From the NCBI RefSeq assembly GCF_031081985.1, contig NZ_JARWSK010000001.1, forward strand, positions 679,802 through 743,801: 64,000 nucleotides of DNA. Reading direction: 5' to 3'. Shown piece by piece: positions 1 to 9,186 of this stretch. The translations under genes and the position numbers were made by a program. The notes below the pieces were generated by a model. The model saw only the letters and a program-made list of their open reading frames with translations, had not been told where the DNA came from and ran no database searches. Within the stretch, counting starts at the first letter, position 1; every line of letters starts with the position of its first letter. This stretch comes from Komagataeibacter xylinus (GTDB taxonomy: Bacteria; Pseudomonadota; Alphaproteobacteria; Acetobacterales; Acetobacteraceae).

Positions 1-1176
1 GACCTTGATCTCGCTTGTCGAGATGACCTGCACGTTGATGTTGCGCTCGGCCAGGGTGCGGAACATGGTGCTGGCCACACCGGCATGCGAGCGCATGCCA
101 ACGCCCACGACGCTGATCTTGACCACGCTGTCATCGGTCTGCAGTTCGGCGTAGCGGGTGGTGGCGCGCGTGTTTTCCAGCACCGAGATGGTGCGCGCGA
201 GGTCGGTCTTGCCAATGGTGAAGGTCATGTTGGTCATGCCGTCATCGCCGGTGCTCTGCACGATCATGTCCACGTTCACATTGGCATCGGCCAGCGGGCC
301 GAACACGGCGGCGGCAATGCCTGGCCGATCGGGAAGCTGGCGGACGGAAACCTTCGCCTCGTCCCGGGAGTAGGCAATTCCGGCGACCTGTTCCTGTTCC
401 ACGATTTCGTCCTCATCCACGACTAATGAACCGGGCAGATGCCCTTCCGATGGTGCTGGCCCGTCATTGAAACTGGAGAGCACCTGCACGCGCACGCGCT
501 TCTTCATGGCCAGTTCCACGCTCCGGGTCTGGAGTACCTTGGCGCCGACCGACGCCAGCTCCAGCATCTCCTCATAGGTGATGCGGTCCAGCTTGCGTGC
601 CTTGGTAACAATACGCGGATCGGTTGTATAGATTCCGTCCACATCCGTGTAGATGTCGCAGCGATCCGCCTTCAGTGCCGCAGCCAGCGCCACGGCCGAG
701 GTATCGGAACCGCCACGGCCCAGCGTGGTGATGCGCCCGTCTTCCCCAATGCCCTGAAAACCGGCCACGACCGGCACCTGGCCCGCGCGCATGCTTTCGA
801 TCAGCGCCGTGCCGTCGATTGATTCGATGCGGGCCTTGCCGTGGGCGTTATCGGTGCGCAGCGGGATCTGCCAGCCCAGCCAGGAGCGGGCGTTGATGCC
901 CAGCTTCTGCAGCGCGATGGCCAGCAGCCCGCTGGTCACCTGCTCGCCGGTGGAAACGACGGCATCGTATTCGCGTTCATCATGCGTTGCGGAAAGATCG
1001 CGGCAGTAACCGACAAGGCGGTTGGTCACGCCAGACATGGCGGAGACCACAACGGCAACCTCGCATCCGGCCTCGACCTGTTTCCGGACTTTTTCCGCCA
1101 CGGCCCGAATCCGCTCAAGATCAGCAACGGAAGTGCCGCCGAATTTCATCACGATCCGTGGTACGGTAGGGGACAT
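1..1176 (-). CDS. lysC: Aspartate kinase (C-terminus cut by window edge)
   Basis: Aspartokinase phosphorylates L-aspartate, the first step toward lysine, threonine, methionine and diaminopimelate. Reading from 1176 the protein begins [16 protein letters not shown], and KFGGTS is the amino acid kinase nucleotide-binding signature. [13 protein letters not shown] segment follows near residue 67. The last 130 or so residues form paired ACT domains, with [13 protein letters not shown] in the first and [12 protein letters not shown] in the second, so feedback inhibition by lysine and/or threonine is likely. 392 codons are present and the family is usually 405-415, so only some 15-20 C-terminal residues are missing. 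It is divergent from ubiG. A 16-bp palindrome (1181-1196) covers its ribosome binding site. Confidence 0.95.
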   Translation of the reverse strand, partial: MSPTVPRIVMKFGGTSVADLERIRAVAEKVRKQVEAGCEVAVVVSAMSGVTNRLVGYCRDLSATHDEREYDAVVSTGEQVTSGLLAIALQKLGINARSWLGWQIPLRTDNAHGKARIESIDGTALIESMRAGQVPVVAGFQGIGEDGRITTLGRGGSDTSAVALAAALKADRCDIYTDVDGIYTTDPRIVTKARKLDRITYEEMLELASVGAKVLQTRSVELAMKKRVRVQVLSSFNDGPAPSEGHLPGSLVVDEDEIVEQEQVAGIAYSRDEAKVSVRQLPDRPGIAAAVFGPLADANVNVDMIVQSTGDDGMTNMTFTIGKTDLARTISVLENTRATTRYAELQTDDSVVKISVVGVGMRSHAGVASTMFRTLAERNINVQVISTSEIKV

Positions 1177-1180
1177 CGGA

Positions 1181-1196
1181 ATAATGGCTCCATTAT
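1181..1196 (-). promoter_or_regulatory. Palindrome over the lysC ribosome binding site
   Basis: ATAATGG and CCATTAT are perfect 7-bp inverted arms separated by two bases, placed 5 bases before the lysC start codon. On the lysC mRNA the centre reads GGAG, the only good Shine-Dalgarno candidate, so the symmetry sits exactly on the ribosome binding site. A two-base loop is too tight for an ideal RNA hairpin, so a protein operator is as likely. No regulator is identified. Confidence 0.4.
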
Positions 1197-1332
1197 GGCT
1201 CGGGCTTCAGCATATCCGGAACGGGGGCCTGTTGGCCAATCCGGGGCATTGCGTTATGCGCAAGCCGCGTCACATACATCTCCCCAGCTTCCGCGTCCAG
1301 CGGGAGAAAGCCAATTGAAAGGCGGTGCACCC

Positions 1333-2082
1333 ATGCAGCATCACGATTCGACCGTCGTGTCGGCGGATTCCGTCGCCCCGGATGAAATCGCCCATTTCAG
1401 CGATCTCGCTGCCCGGTGGTGGGATCCCGCAGGCCCCATGCGCCCGCTCCACGCCATGAACGACCTGCGCACGGGCTGGGCCATGCGCCACCTGCCCGCC
1501 CCCGTGGCGGAGGATGGCACCCGGCGCACGCTGCTCGATATCGGCTGCGGCGCGGGGCTGGCCAGCGAAGCCTTTGCCCGCGCGGGCTTTGATGTGACCG
1601 GGCTTGATGCCTCGCAGGCGGCGATCACGGCGGGGCGGTTGCACCTGCGCCACCACCCCCTGCCCCAGTCCGCAGGCCCGCTGGCCTATCGTTGCGGCAG
1701 CGCGGAAGAACTGGTGGCCCATCATGCGCGCTTTGATGCGATTTCCGCCCTTGAGGTCATCGAGCACGTCACCGACCCGGCCGCTTTCCTGTGCATGCTG
1801 GGCAGCCTGCTCAAGCCGGGCGGGGCCATGGTGGTCTCGACCATGAACCGCACCTGGCGCTCGATGGCCATGGCCAAGATCGGGGCGGAATACGTGCTGC
1901 GCCTGCTGCCCGTGGGCACGCATGACTGGAAGAAGTTCATCACGCCCGCCGAGCTGGGCCAGTACGCCGCCCGCGCCGGCCTGCGCGTGACCGATGTGGC
2001 GGGCATGGTGCCCGGCCTGGGCGGCTGGCGCGAGAGCCGTGACATGGCGGTAAACTACATCGCAGCCCTCGTGCGCGACTGA
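1333..2082 (+). CDS. ubiG: Ubiquinone biosynthesis O-methyltransferase
   Basis: UbiG performs both O-methylations in ubiquinone synthesis, using S-adenosylmethionine, at the inner membrane face. The start at MQHHDST gives 249 residues, the usual length, and is preceded by a GAAAGG ribosome binding site. The early IAHFSDLAARWWDPAG segment is typical of UbiG. The SAM motif LDIGCGAGLASEA lies near residues 68-80, and HDWKKFITPAEL in the C-terminal part is also family-typical. The frame stays open upstream to about 841, but that part overlaps lysC antisense and has no family similarity. It is divergent from lysC with a 156-bp gap. ubiA, another ubiquinone gene, lies at 18.2 kb. Confidence 0.93.
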   Translation: MQHHDSTVVSADSVAPDEIAHFSDLAARWWDPAGPMRPLHAMNDLRTGWAMRHLPAPVAEDGTRRTLLDIGCGAGLASEAFARAGFDVTGLDASQAAITAGRLHLRHHPLPQSAGPLAYRCGSAEELVAHHARFDAISALEVIEHVTDPAAFLCMLGSLLKPGGAMVVSTMNRTWRSMAMAKIGAEYVLRLLPVGTHDWKKFITPAELGQYAARAGLRVTDVAGMVPGLGGWRESRDMAVNYIAALVRD

Positions 2083-2113
2083 GGAAGCCGCGCGCCCGTT
2101 GGGGTCAGGCCAC

Positions 2114-3346
2114 TCAGATCGTGTTCATGAACGCGAAGGTGGTCGGACTGCCCACCGGGGTGAAGTTCCATGTAAAATCGAGCACGCCGGTCTGGGCATT
2201 GGCCTTGAAGGACGTGACCGAATCACTGCGCTGGTTGGCACAGAACAGGAAGGTGCCGCTGGGGTCGAACATCATGGCGCGGCCATAATCGGCATGCATC
2301 CAGATTTCTTCCACCAGGTTGAGCGTGCCGTCATCGTTCACGTGGAAGCTGGCCAGCGAATCGCCCAGCCGGTTCGACACGTACAGATATTTGCCGTTGG
2401 GCGAGAGCAGGATGCCCGCCGCCAGCGTGCTGCCGCGGAAATGCGGGGTAACGGTGCTCACGGTCTGCTGCGGCACGATCTCGCCGGTCTGCGGGTTGAA
2501 GGTGGCGGCGACCACTTTCGAATCCTGCTCGCCCAGGATGTAGATCATCGTTCCTTTCTCGTTGAAGGAGAAATGGCGCGGGGCGGAACCCGGCGTCATG
2601 GCGATGAAGGGTGTCTTGGCGGGCACGAGGCGGCCGGTATGCAGGTCGAGCGTCCAGACATAGACCCGGTCCAGCCCGGCATCACAGGCCAGCACGTAAC
2701 GGCCCGAGGGGTCGGAAGCCACCATGTGCACATGCGCCATGGAATGATCGCTGATGGCGAAGTTGCCCGGCGGGTTGTCCGCCGCGCGATCGGGCATGCG
2801 CGGGCCGGTGTTGTGCACGACATCGGTCGGGTCGCCAAGGCTGCCATCGGGGTGGATGGGCAGCACGCCAACCGTGCCGCCCATGTAATTGGCCACCAGC
2901 ACGTATTTGCCCGAGGCATGGATGCTCAGATGCGCGGGCACGGCACCGCCTGAACGCATGACGTTGAGCTTGGTCAGTTCCCCGCTCGAGCGGTTGACCG
3001 AGAACGCGGTGACGCAGCCTTCCTTGTTGGCATTGAAATCATCGATTTCGCTCAGGGCGTAGAGATGCCTGAAATCGCTGGACATGGCCATGAAGGACGG
3101 GCTGGCGATATCCACATAGGTCATGAGCGGGGAAAGGCTGCTGGTATCGGGGTTCATCTCGAACACCGATATGCCCTGCCCGTTGCCCGCCCCGCCAGGG
3201 GGGCCGTGCTGGGTGTAGCCGCCAATGTAGCAGATGGTGCGGGGCTTGTTGCCCGGCGCGGTCTGCGCCACGGCGCGGCGGGAGAGTATGGGCACGCTGG
3301 CCGCCAGGGCGGTGGCGAAGGTGCGGCGTGAAAGGGTGGTGCTCAT
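2114..3346 (-). CDS. Exported lactonase family protein (Pgl-type beta-propeller)
   Basis: A 410-residue member of the seven-bladed beta-propeller lactonase family (the YbhE-type 6-phosphogluconolactonases). The N-terminus carries SRRTF at residues 6-10 followed by a hydrophobic stretch and an Ala-x-Ala-like site before residue 30, which suggests export by the Tat system. The body repeats blade strands such as GKYVLVANYMGGTVGVLPI and GKYLYVSNRLGDSLASF. Cytosolic family members hydrolyse 6-phosphogluconolactone. A periplasmic form in a sugar-oxidising bacterium might instead act on glucono-lactone made by membrane dehydrogenases, which is an inference. It converges on ubiG and is followed by DUF2147 on the same strand. 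Confidence 0.82.
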   Translation of the reverse strand: MSTTLSRRTFATALAASVPILSRRAVAQTAPGNKPRTICYIGGYTQHGPPGGAGNGQGISVFEMNPDTSSLSPLMTYVDIASPSFMAMSSDFRHLYALSEIDDFNANKEGCVTAFSVNRSSGELTKLNVMRSGGAVPAHLSIHASGKYVLVANYMGGTVGVLPIHPDGSLGDPTDVVHNTGPRMPDRAADNPPGNFAISDHSMAHVHMVASDPSGRYVLACDAGLDRVYVWTLDLHTGRLVPAKTPFIAMTPGSAPRHFSFNEKGTMIYILGEQDSKVVAATFNPQTGEIVPQQTVSTVTPHFRGSTLAAGILLSPNGKYLYVSNRLGDSLASFHVNDDGTLNLVEEIWMHADYGRAMMFDPSGTFLFCANQRSDSVTSFKANAQTGVLDFTWNFTPVGSPTTFAFMNTI

Positions 3347-3392
3347 GACAGAAAGGACGATCCTGGTCAGTTGGAACTGTTTTTATTGCTTG

Positions 3393-3899
3393 CTACGGCA
3401 GTCTGCACGCAGGGCCGATATCTCCGGTATAGCGGGTCCATGTTTCGGTTTCACCAAATAAAGGCACCGCCACGAAGCCACGCAGCTTCAGGTCGCCTGA
3501 TTGCGAGACCCACAGCTTGGCATGGTACACATGCCCGGTATCCGGATCGGTGACATGGCCATTCCAGTGCCCCTTCGTCTCGGGGTCAGGCGTAAACCCG
3601 TTGAGCATGGGCAGGTTGCATTCAGGCTCGCCCCGTTTGTCGCGCGGCATGTCGGTGGTGTAGCGCAGCCCTGCCAGCCTTCCGCACACTTCCTGCCCGC
3701 ACTGGCTGATCTCGAACACGCCATCATGGTCCTTGGTCATCCACCGGCCAATAATGTCCGCCCCTTCGGCATGGGCAGCGACGGGGGACGCCAGCCCGAC
3801 CGCCATGGCACATAACGCGGTCATGGCCGGCAGGGCGAACGCCCGGAGGATGCGGCCACCCTTCTGGCGCAGGGTCATGTTCCGTTTTGTGTCGTGCAT
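3393..3899 (-). CDS. DUF2147 domain secreted protein
   Basis: This small exported protein has an N-terminal hydrophobic signal region ending near VAAHAEGAD, followed by a DUF2147 domain. Recognisable family elements are GRWMTKDHDGVFEI, a CGQEVCGRLAGL segment with two cysteines, and the C-terminal LKLRGFV ... WTRY pattern. The domain is a small beta-barrel found in many proteobacteria and has no proven function. The start is placed at MHDTKRN (168 aa). An in-frame Met ten residues further upstream is also open. It lies just upstream of the lactonase on the same strand with 46 bp between them, so the two may be co-transcribed. Confidence 0.75.
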   Translation of the reverse strand: MHDTKRNMTLRQKGGRILRAFALPAMTALCAMAVGLASPVAAHAEGADIIGRWMTKDHDGVFEISQCGQEVCGRLAGLRYTTDMPRDKRGEPECNLPMLNGFTPDPETKGHWNGHVTDPDTGHVYHAKLWVSQSGDLKLRGFVAVPLFGETETWTRYTGDIGPACRLP

Positions 3900-3966
3900 C
3901 TTGAATCGTTCCCCCGACATGGCGCGCATTCCGGTCAGTGCCCCGGAGCGCGCTTGCGTCTACCCT

Positions 3967-4446
3967 CTAGCTGTCAGCACGCCGGACCCATGGGATGGCG
4001 TGGATTTCAACCCCCGCCTCATCAAGTTCGGCATGCTCCTCTTCCGTCATGCTACCATAAATGCCCCGGGCTTCACGCTCGCCACGATGCATGCCCAGAG
4101 CTTCCTCGGCAAAGCGGTCGCCCACGTCATCACAATGCGCCTCAACGGTGTCACGTATTTTCTGTAACAGGGCGAGCATGGTATCGGGCATGGCCTGTGG
4201 CGCATGGCCGGGTGGCGTGGACGTGGGCGCAGGCATGGGCGTAACGGGCGTGGTAGCGGCTTCAGCCTGCCGCGCGGGCATGCCCGTATGGACGGCGGGC
4301 GCCATGAGGGCGCGCGTTACATCGGGCGTGCCGCAATGCGGGCACGACAGCAGCCCGGCCGCGGCCTGCCGCTCGAACGCGGCGCTGCCGGGAAACCACC
4401 CTTCAAACTCATGCCCCGCGCCGCAGCGCAACTGATACCGGATCAT
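3967..4446 (-). CDS. DUF1178 family protein
   Basis: A 159-residue DUF1178 protein. The N-terminus MIRYQLRCGAGHEFEGWF and the CPHCG pair near residues 35-39 form a zinc-ribbon-like element (cysteines at about 8, 35 and 38). An Ala/Pro/Thr-rich linker at about 55-80 leads to a C-terminal helix region containing GDRFAEEALGMHRGE and GIYGSMTEEEHAELDEAGVE, which is the typical family ending. The function is unknown, and the metal-binding guess rests only on the cysteines. It lies 9 bp upstream of DNA encoding GrxC's tail region on the same strand, a pairing plausible for a small redox operon. Confidence 0.8.
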   Translation of the reverse strand: MIRYQLRCGAGHEFEGWFPGSAAFERQAAAGLLSCPHCGTPDVTRALMAPAVHTGMPARQAEAATTPVTPMPAPTSTPPGHAPQAMPDTMLALLQKIRDTVEAHCDDVGDRFAEEALGMHRGEREARGIYGSMTEEEHAELDEAGVEIHAIPWVRRADS

Positions 4447-4455
4447 GCCGTCATG

Positions 4456-4716
4456 TCAGTCCTTGCCAAGCAGGCCATCGAGCCGGCCTGCGCGTTCAAG
4501 CGCCATCAGCTCATCGCACCCACCAATGGGCGTGTTGTCGATGAAGATCTGCGGCACGGTGGTGCGCCCGCCCGAGCGGCTGATGGATTCCGCGCGCTCG
4601 GGCGTGCCGTAGGGGGCATCGATTTCGTTGAAGGAGACACCCTTCTGCTTCAGCAGCCGCACGGCGCGGATGCAGTAGGGGCAGCCGGGTTGGGTGTAGA
4701 TATCGATTGCGGGCAT
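4456..4716 (-). CDS. grxC: Glutaredoxin 3
   Basis: A glutathione-dependent thiol-disulfide oxidoreductase of the cytosol. The start is MPAIDIYTQPGCPYC, which gives 86 residues, the normal GrxC length. Upstream in-frame Met codons would add a non-conserved tail. The CPYC active site is at residues 12-15. TVPQIFID and the GGCDEL glutathione-binding segment follow in the expected order. Its stop lies 9 bp from the DUF1178 start. comF is upstream on the same strand, separated by 77 bp. Confidence 0.9.
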   Translation of the reverse strand: MPAIDIYTQPGCPYCIRAVRLLKQKGVSFNEIDAPYGTPERAESISRSGGRTTVPQIFIDNTPIGGCDELMALERAGRLDGLLGKD

Positions 4717-4793
4717 TGAACCTTCACTTGGCTTGCGGGTTGATCCGCCACCCATAATCCGGGGCGAATGCGTCTGTCTCGGGTCATCCTATC

Positions 4794-5555
4794 CTATTGC
4801 GGCGCATGCTGGCCACTGGCACGCGCGGCGGCAAGCACATCAACCCGCGCAGCGCCCGCCGCAAGCAGGGGAACAGCGCAGGCCGCCAGCGTGGCGCCGG
4901 TGGTCATCACGTCATCCACCACGATGACATGCCGCCCCGACAGCGCGGGAATCCGCTCGGGCCGCACCGTAATCGCCCCATGCATGAGGTGCTGGCGCTG
5001 GCTGCGGCCCAGCCCTTCAAGCGGGCGGGTGGCGCGGATGCGCTCAAGCCCGTCGCACAGGGCCATGCCCCCCGCAAGACGCGCCAGCGCGCGGGCCAGA
5101 AGTGCTGCCTGGTTGTAGCGGCGGCCAAACAGCCGCAGGCGATGCAGCGGAACCGGCATGAAAAGGCTTTCCCCCGTCATGATGTCCCTCCCCGCCATGG
5201 CCATGTAACGCGCCAGCAGCGATACGTTTTCCGTGCGGTCGGCATATTTCAGCGGCAGGATGAGGCCGCGCGCGGTCTCATCATACATCATGGCGGCACG
5301 GGCTTCGCGCCACGGCGGCGGGTTCTGCTGGCATGTGGTGCAGGTCATGTCCGGCCCCGCGGCCGCGCGGGAGGAGAACGGCAGGGCGCAGCGGCGGCAG
5401 AAGGGCGGCGTAATCAGATGCATCTGCCCCACGCACGTCCCGCACAGATGCCCCGCCTGCGTCACCTCCGCCCCGCAGGCAAGGCAGCGGGGCGGAAACA
5501 GCAGGTCAAGCACCGGCGTTGCGGCCCTGCGCCACCACGGGGCGGAACGGGTCAT
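4794..5555 (-). CDS. comF: ComF family phosphoribosyltransferase-like protein
   Basis: A 253-residue ComF/GntX family protein. It opens with a double zinc finger (C24/C27, C38/C41 and further Cys pairs near 53-56 and 72-75). It ends with a type I phosphoribosyltransferase domain whose PRPP loop VIVVDDVMTTGAT is at about 210-222. An RRYNQAALLARAL segment near 145-157 is also typical. Homologues are needed for DNA uptake in competent bacteria, but many non-competent species keep the gene and its biochemical role is unclear. It is divergent from the methyltransferase at 5612 with a 56-bp gap that must hold both promoters. Confidence 0.85.
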   Translation of the reverse strand: MTRSAPWWRRAATPVLDLLFPPRCLACGAEVTQAGHLCGTCVGQMHLITPPFCRRCALPFSSRAAAGPDMTCTTCQQNPPPWREARAAMMYDETARGLILPLKYADRTENVSLLARYMAMAGRDIMTGESLFMPVPLHRLRLFGRRYNQAALLARALARLAGGMALCDGLERIRATRPLEGLGRSQRQHLMHGAITVRPERIPALSGRHVIVVDDVMTTGATLAACAVPLLAAGAARVDVLAAARASGQHAPQ

Positions 5556-5611
5556 CGGCTCACACGATCGTGGGCTTGGCAGGGCGCGGGCATGGGTTCA
5601 AACCAAGGGGC

Positions 5612-6475
5612 ATGAGCCCGGATGTGCCGCAGATATTCGACCGCCATGCCGTCAGGTTGCACCGTGACCGCGCGGCGCGCGACGTGGCGGCGGTGCGCCC
5701 CGTTGTGGAGGAAGCCGCCACCCGCCTGCTCGACCGGCTTGATGATGTCACGCGCCCGTTCGCCACGGCGCTGGATATTGGCGGGCGTGGCGTTGTAAGC
5801 CCGATGCTGCGCGCGCGCGGCATCGAAACCCTTGCCGCCGATCTCTCGCCCCGCATGGCGGCCCTTGATGCCGGGCCTGCCGTGGCCATGGATGGGGAAT
5901 GGCTGCCCTTTGCCCCGCACAGTTTCGATCTGGTGGTGGCGTGTCTTTCGCTGCACTGGGTTAATGACCTGCCGGGGCTGCTGGCGCAGGTACGCACTGT
6001 TCTGGCGCCGGATGGGCTGTTCCTGGCCTGCATGCCGGTCCTGCCCACGCTGGGCGGGCTGCGCACGGCGCTGATGGAAGCCGAGATGGCGCAGCGCGGG
6101 GGTGTCTCGCCGCGCGTCTCGCCCTTTCCCGGCCTGCGCGACTGCGCGGCCCTGCTGCAACGCGCGGGGTTTGCCCTGCCGGTGGCCGATGCGGATGTGA
6201 TCGAACTGAGTTACGCAACCCCCATGGGCCTGCTGGCCGACCTGCGCCACGCAGGCGAGACCAATGCCCTGTGCCAGCGCGCGCGTGGCCTGACATCCCC
6301 TGCCCTGTTGACCGAGGCGCTTGACCGCCTGCCGCGTGATGCCGATGGTGCCGTGGCACAGTCGCTGCACATCGCGGTCATGACCGGCTGGGCCCCTGCC
6401 CCCACGCAACCCCGGCCGCTGCGGCCCGGCCAGTTCAGCGTGAGCCTGGAGGAGGCGCTGCGCGGGCCACCGTAA
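5612..6475 (+). CDS. SAM-dependent methyltransferase, BioC/NDUFAF5-like
   Basis: A class I methyltransferase of 287 residues starting MSPDVPQIFDRHAV. The start at 5612 is chosen because the IFDR...HRDRAA opening is typical of the group, and upstream codons overlap the comF promoter. The SAM-binding motif ALDIGGRG is near residue 53. FDLVVACLSLHWVNDLPG is the post-motif signature shared by BioC and by the mitochondrial complex I assembly factor NDUFAF5 and its alphaproteobacterial homologues. No bio genes are nearby, so an NDUFAF5-type role is at least as likely as biotin synthesis. It converges on moaA with 3 bp between the stops. Confidence 0.78.
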   Translation: MSPDVPQIFDRHAVRLHRDRAARDVAAVRPVVEEAATRLLDRLDDVTRPFATALDIGGRGVVSPMLRARGIETLAADLSPRMAALDAGPAVAMDGEWLPFAPHSFDLVVACLSLHWVNDLPGLLAQVRTVLAPDGLFLACMPVLPTLGGLRTALMEAEMAQRGGVSPRVSPFPGLRDCAALLQRAGFALPVADADVIELSYATPMGLLADLRHAGETNALCQRARGLTSPALLTEALDRLPRDADGAVAQSLHIAVMTGWAPAPTQPRPLRPGQFSVSLEEALRGPP

Positions 6476-6478
6476 CAT

Positions 6479-7498
6479 TCAGCCGCCCGTAACACTCATG
6501 TGGCGCCGCACGCGGGCGGGATCATCCGCATCGCGCCCGATCTCGAAATCATGCCCCTTCGGCTTGCGCAGGATGGCGGCGCGGACATGGTCCATCATCG
6601 CCGCATCATCCTCACCCGCGCGCAGGGGCGCGCGCAGGTCGGTCGAGCCTTCATGCCCAAGGCAGGTGTAAAGCCTGCCGGTGCAGGACAGGCGCACGCG
6701 ATTGCAGCTTTCACAAAAATTATGGGTCATGGGCGTGATGAAGCCGATGCGCCGGTCCGTCTGGCCAATGCGGGCATAACGCGCGGGGCCGCCGGTGCGG
6801 TACGCCAGCGGTTGCAGCGTCCAGTTCTGCTCAAGCCTGCGGCGCACGGTCGAGAGTGGCAGGTAATGGTCGGTGCGGTCCTCGCCCGTCTCGCCCATGG
6901 GCATGGTCTCGATCAGGCACAGATCGGCGCCGATCTCGCCGCACCAGGCAATCAGCGTGTCGAATTCATCTTCATTCACGCCCGCCATGGCCACGGTGTT
7001 GATGCGCACGGCAAGTCCCGCCTCCCTCGCCGCGCGGATGCCATCGAGCGTGCGGGCAAGGTTGCCGCGCCGGGTGATGCGGGCAAAACGGGCGGGATCA
7101 AGCGAATCAAGGCTGACATTGACGCGGCGCACGCCACAGGCATGCAGGCCATCGGCAAATTCGGCCAGCCTGCTGGCATTGGTGGTGAGCGTGAGTTCAT
7201 CAAGCCCCGGCTGGCCGGTATCGCGGTGCAGCCATTTACCCATTTCGTGGAAGAAGGACATGACATCGCGCCGCACCAGCGGCTCGCCTCCGGTCACCCG
7301 CAGCCTGCGCACGCCGTGGCGGATGAAGGCTGCGCACAGGCGCTCGAGTTCAGGCAGCGACAGGATTTCCGCCTTGGGCAGGAAGGTCATGTCCTCGGCC
7401 ATGCAGTATATGCAGCGCATGTCGCACCGGTCGGTGACTGACACGCGCAGGTAGGTCAGCAGGCGGCCGTAGGAGTCGGGTAGCGGGGCATGGTTCAT
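6479..7498 (-). CDS. moaA: GTP 3',8-cyclase (molybdenum cofactor)
   Basis: MoaA converts GTP to 3',8-cyclo-7,8-dihydro-GTP, the first committed step of molybdopterin synthesis. The radical-SAM cluster motif CDMRCIYC (cysteines 25, 29, 32) is preceded by RVSVTDR. The second, C-terminal 4Fe-4S site is shown by [12 protein letters not shown] and a following Cys. The protein ends in Gly-Gly, which MoaA requires for catalysis. Its 339 residues are a normal length. The upstream DUF3553 gene ends 4 bp before the moaA start, so the two are probably one transcript. No other moa genes are in the window. Confidence 0.95.
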   Translation of the reverse strand: MNHAPLPDSYGRLLTYLRVSVTDRCDMRCIYCMAEDMTFLPKAEILSLPELERLCAAFIRHGVRRLRVTGGEPLVRRDVMSFFHEMGKWLHRDTGQPGLDELTLTTNASRLAEFADGLHACGVRRVNVSLDSLDPARFARITRRGNLARTLDGIRAAREAGLAVRINTVAMAGVNEDEFDTLIAWCGEIGADLCLIETMPMGETGEDRTDHYLPLSTVRRRLEQNWTLQPLAYRTGGPARYARIGQTDRRIGFITPMTHNFCESCNRVRLSCTGRLYTCLGHEGSTDLRAPLRAGEDDAAMMDHVRAAILRKPKGHDFEIGRDADDPARVRRHMSVTGG

Positions 7499-7502
7499 GC
7501 AG

Positions 7503-7694
7503 TCACTGGCCCTGGGACAGCACGGTCAGGTGCACGACCGTGGCATTGACCATCACCTTGCCTGCATGGGGAAACATGACCGTAACGCGTTCGCCAATGG
7601 CCGACTGCACCGCGCCATCGCCCCATTCCGGGTGCTCGGGGTGGCGGACGATCTGCCCCGGAACGAGAAAGGACCGGAAAGGTAAAGGGGCCAT
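7503..7694 (-). CDS. DUF3553 domain protein
   Basis: A short protein of 63 residues from [16 protein letters not shown]. Further in-frame Met codons up to 7733 are possible, but the chosen start has an AGGAA element upstream. The sequence [26 protein letters not shown] fits DUF3553, a small SH3-like domain related to the CarD/UvrD tail region that in other proteins binds RNA polymerase or nucleic acid partners. It lies directly upstream of moaA, separated by only 4 bp. The function is unknown. Confidence 0.72.
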   Translation of the reverse strand: MAPLPFRSFLVPGQIVRHPEHPEWGDGAVQSAIGERVTVMFPHAGKVMVNATVVHLTVLSQGQ

Positions 7695-7881
7695 GATGCT
7701 GCGCGGTTCCTGCATGGGGGTCATGACCGGCATATCGGACCGGTGCGGGCCTTATTAAACCCCATTGGCGGGTATTCAACAAAAAAACAGCCTGCCTGCC
7801 GTCGCAGCCCCGCCTTTTCCCCCATCACAAGGCATGTTACCGCAAGGACATGCGCACGCCCTTTTCCCGGCCGGTACAGGC

Positions 7882-9186
7882 ATGACCCAACGCCCCACCA
7901 TAAGGGGGCGCCTGTGCGGAGCCTTGCTCGGGGCGGGGTGGCATGGCCTGTCTGCCCTGCTGGCCCCTGTCTTGCGCCTCAACCTGCGCCGCAGGCTGGC
8001 GCGCGGTAAGGAAACCCGGGCCAGCCTGCCCCAGCGTCGCGGCCTCGCCACCCGCCCCCGCCCTCCGGGATTGCTGGTGTGGCTGCATGCGGCCAGCGTG
8101 GGCGAGACGGTTGCCCTCCTCCCGGTCATGGCACACCTGCTTGAGGCTGATCCCGCGCTGCACGTTCTGGTCACGACCGGCACGGTCACGGGAAATGCCA
8201 TCCTGCATGACCGCCTGCCCGCAATAGCTGGACAGGACCAGGTCATCGCGCAATTCGCGCCGCTCGACGTACCGCGCTGGAGCGCGCGGTTTCTTGATTA
8301 CTGGCGGCCTGACGTGGGCGCGCTGGTGGAAAGCGAACTGTGGCCCAACATGATTGCGGCCTGCCACGCGCGGCATATGAGGCTGGCGCTGCTCAACGGC
8401 CGCATGTCCGATCGCTCGCTGGCCCATTGGCGCAAGGCCGCCTGCCTGCTGGCCCGCATGCTCTCGGCCTTTACATGGGTCATGGCCCGCAGCGCGGAAG
8501 ATGCGGCCCGACTGCAACAGGGCGGCGCGACCCGGATCGACCTGATTGCCGACCTCAAGGATGCAGCCGCCCCCCTGCCACATGACCCCGCGGCGCTGGC
8601 CGAACTGCAAACCCTTCTGGCCGGTCGGCCGGTCTGGGTCGCGGCCTCCACCCATGAGGGAGAAGACGCCACCGTCATCGCCGCAAGCGCCCTTGTGCGG
8701 CAGGTGGTGCCCGATGCCCTGACCATCCTCATCCCCCGCCACCCCGAACGCGGCGCGGATATAGCCGCGCGCGCCAGCGCCCCGCGCCGCGCATTGGGTC
8801 AGGTCCCTGCCGCGCAGGACGGGCTATGGATCTGTGATACGCTGGGCGAGATGGGCCTGTTCCTTGCCCTTGGCGCGCCGGTGCTGATGGGCAACAGCCT
8901 GCCCGGCTGCGCGGGCGGTGGCCATAACCCGCTGGAACCCGCGCGCGCTGCCTGCCCTGTAGCCAGCGGGCCGCAGATCGGCAATTTCCGCCAGGCTTAT
9001 GCCCGGATGGCAGACAGCGTGCAGTTTGTCGAAACCCCGCCCGATATTGCCCGATGGCTTATCCCGCTCCTCCAGAACCCTGATGCCTGCCACAAGGCTG
9101 GCGCATGCGCCAAGCAGCACGCCCTGCCCGATTCCGCGCTGGTCGGGCGCATAACCCAGGCCCTTCTTGCACTGGACCCGCGCTAA
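7882..9186 (+). CDS. waaA: 3-deoxy-D-manno-octulosonic acid (Kdo) transferase
   Basis: WaaA transfers Kdo from CMP-Kdo to lipid IVA at the inner membrane. The 434-residue protein starts MTQRPTIRGRL. The family signature WLHAASVGETVALLPV lies near residue 70. VESELWPN in the middle and GHNPLEPARAACPVASGP in the C-terminal glycosyltransferase half (the nucleotide-sugar site) are clear. The first gene of a lipid A operon, its TAA overlaps the lpxK ATG by one base. An open frame upstream to 7765 has no similarity. Confidence 0.95.
   Translation: MTQRPTIRGRLCGALLGAGWHGLSALLAPVLRLNLRRRLARGKETRASLPQRRGLATRPRPPGLLVWLHAASVGETVALLPVMAHLLEADPALHVLVTTGTVTGNAILHDRLPAIAGQDQVIAQFAPLDVPRWSARFLDYWRPDVGALVESELWPNMIAACHARHMRLALLNGRMSDRSLAHWRKAACLLARMLSAFTWVMARSAEDAARLQQGGATRIDLIADLKDAAAPLPHDPAALAELQTLLAGRPVWVAASTHEGEDATVIAASALVRQVVPDALTILIPRHPERGADIAARASAPRRALGQVPAAQDGLWICDTLGEMGLFLALGAPVLMGNSLPGCAGGGHNPLEPARAACPVASGPQIGNFRQAYARMADSVQFVETPPDIARWLIPLLQNPDACHKAGACAKQHALPDSALVGRITQALLALDPR

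Noticed and set aside
841..1332. Extension of the ubiG frame upstream to 841
   Set aside because: It overlaps lysC antisense and lacks UbiG similarity; the conserved protein begins at 1333 with a ribosome binding site.
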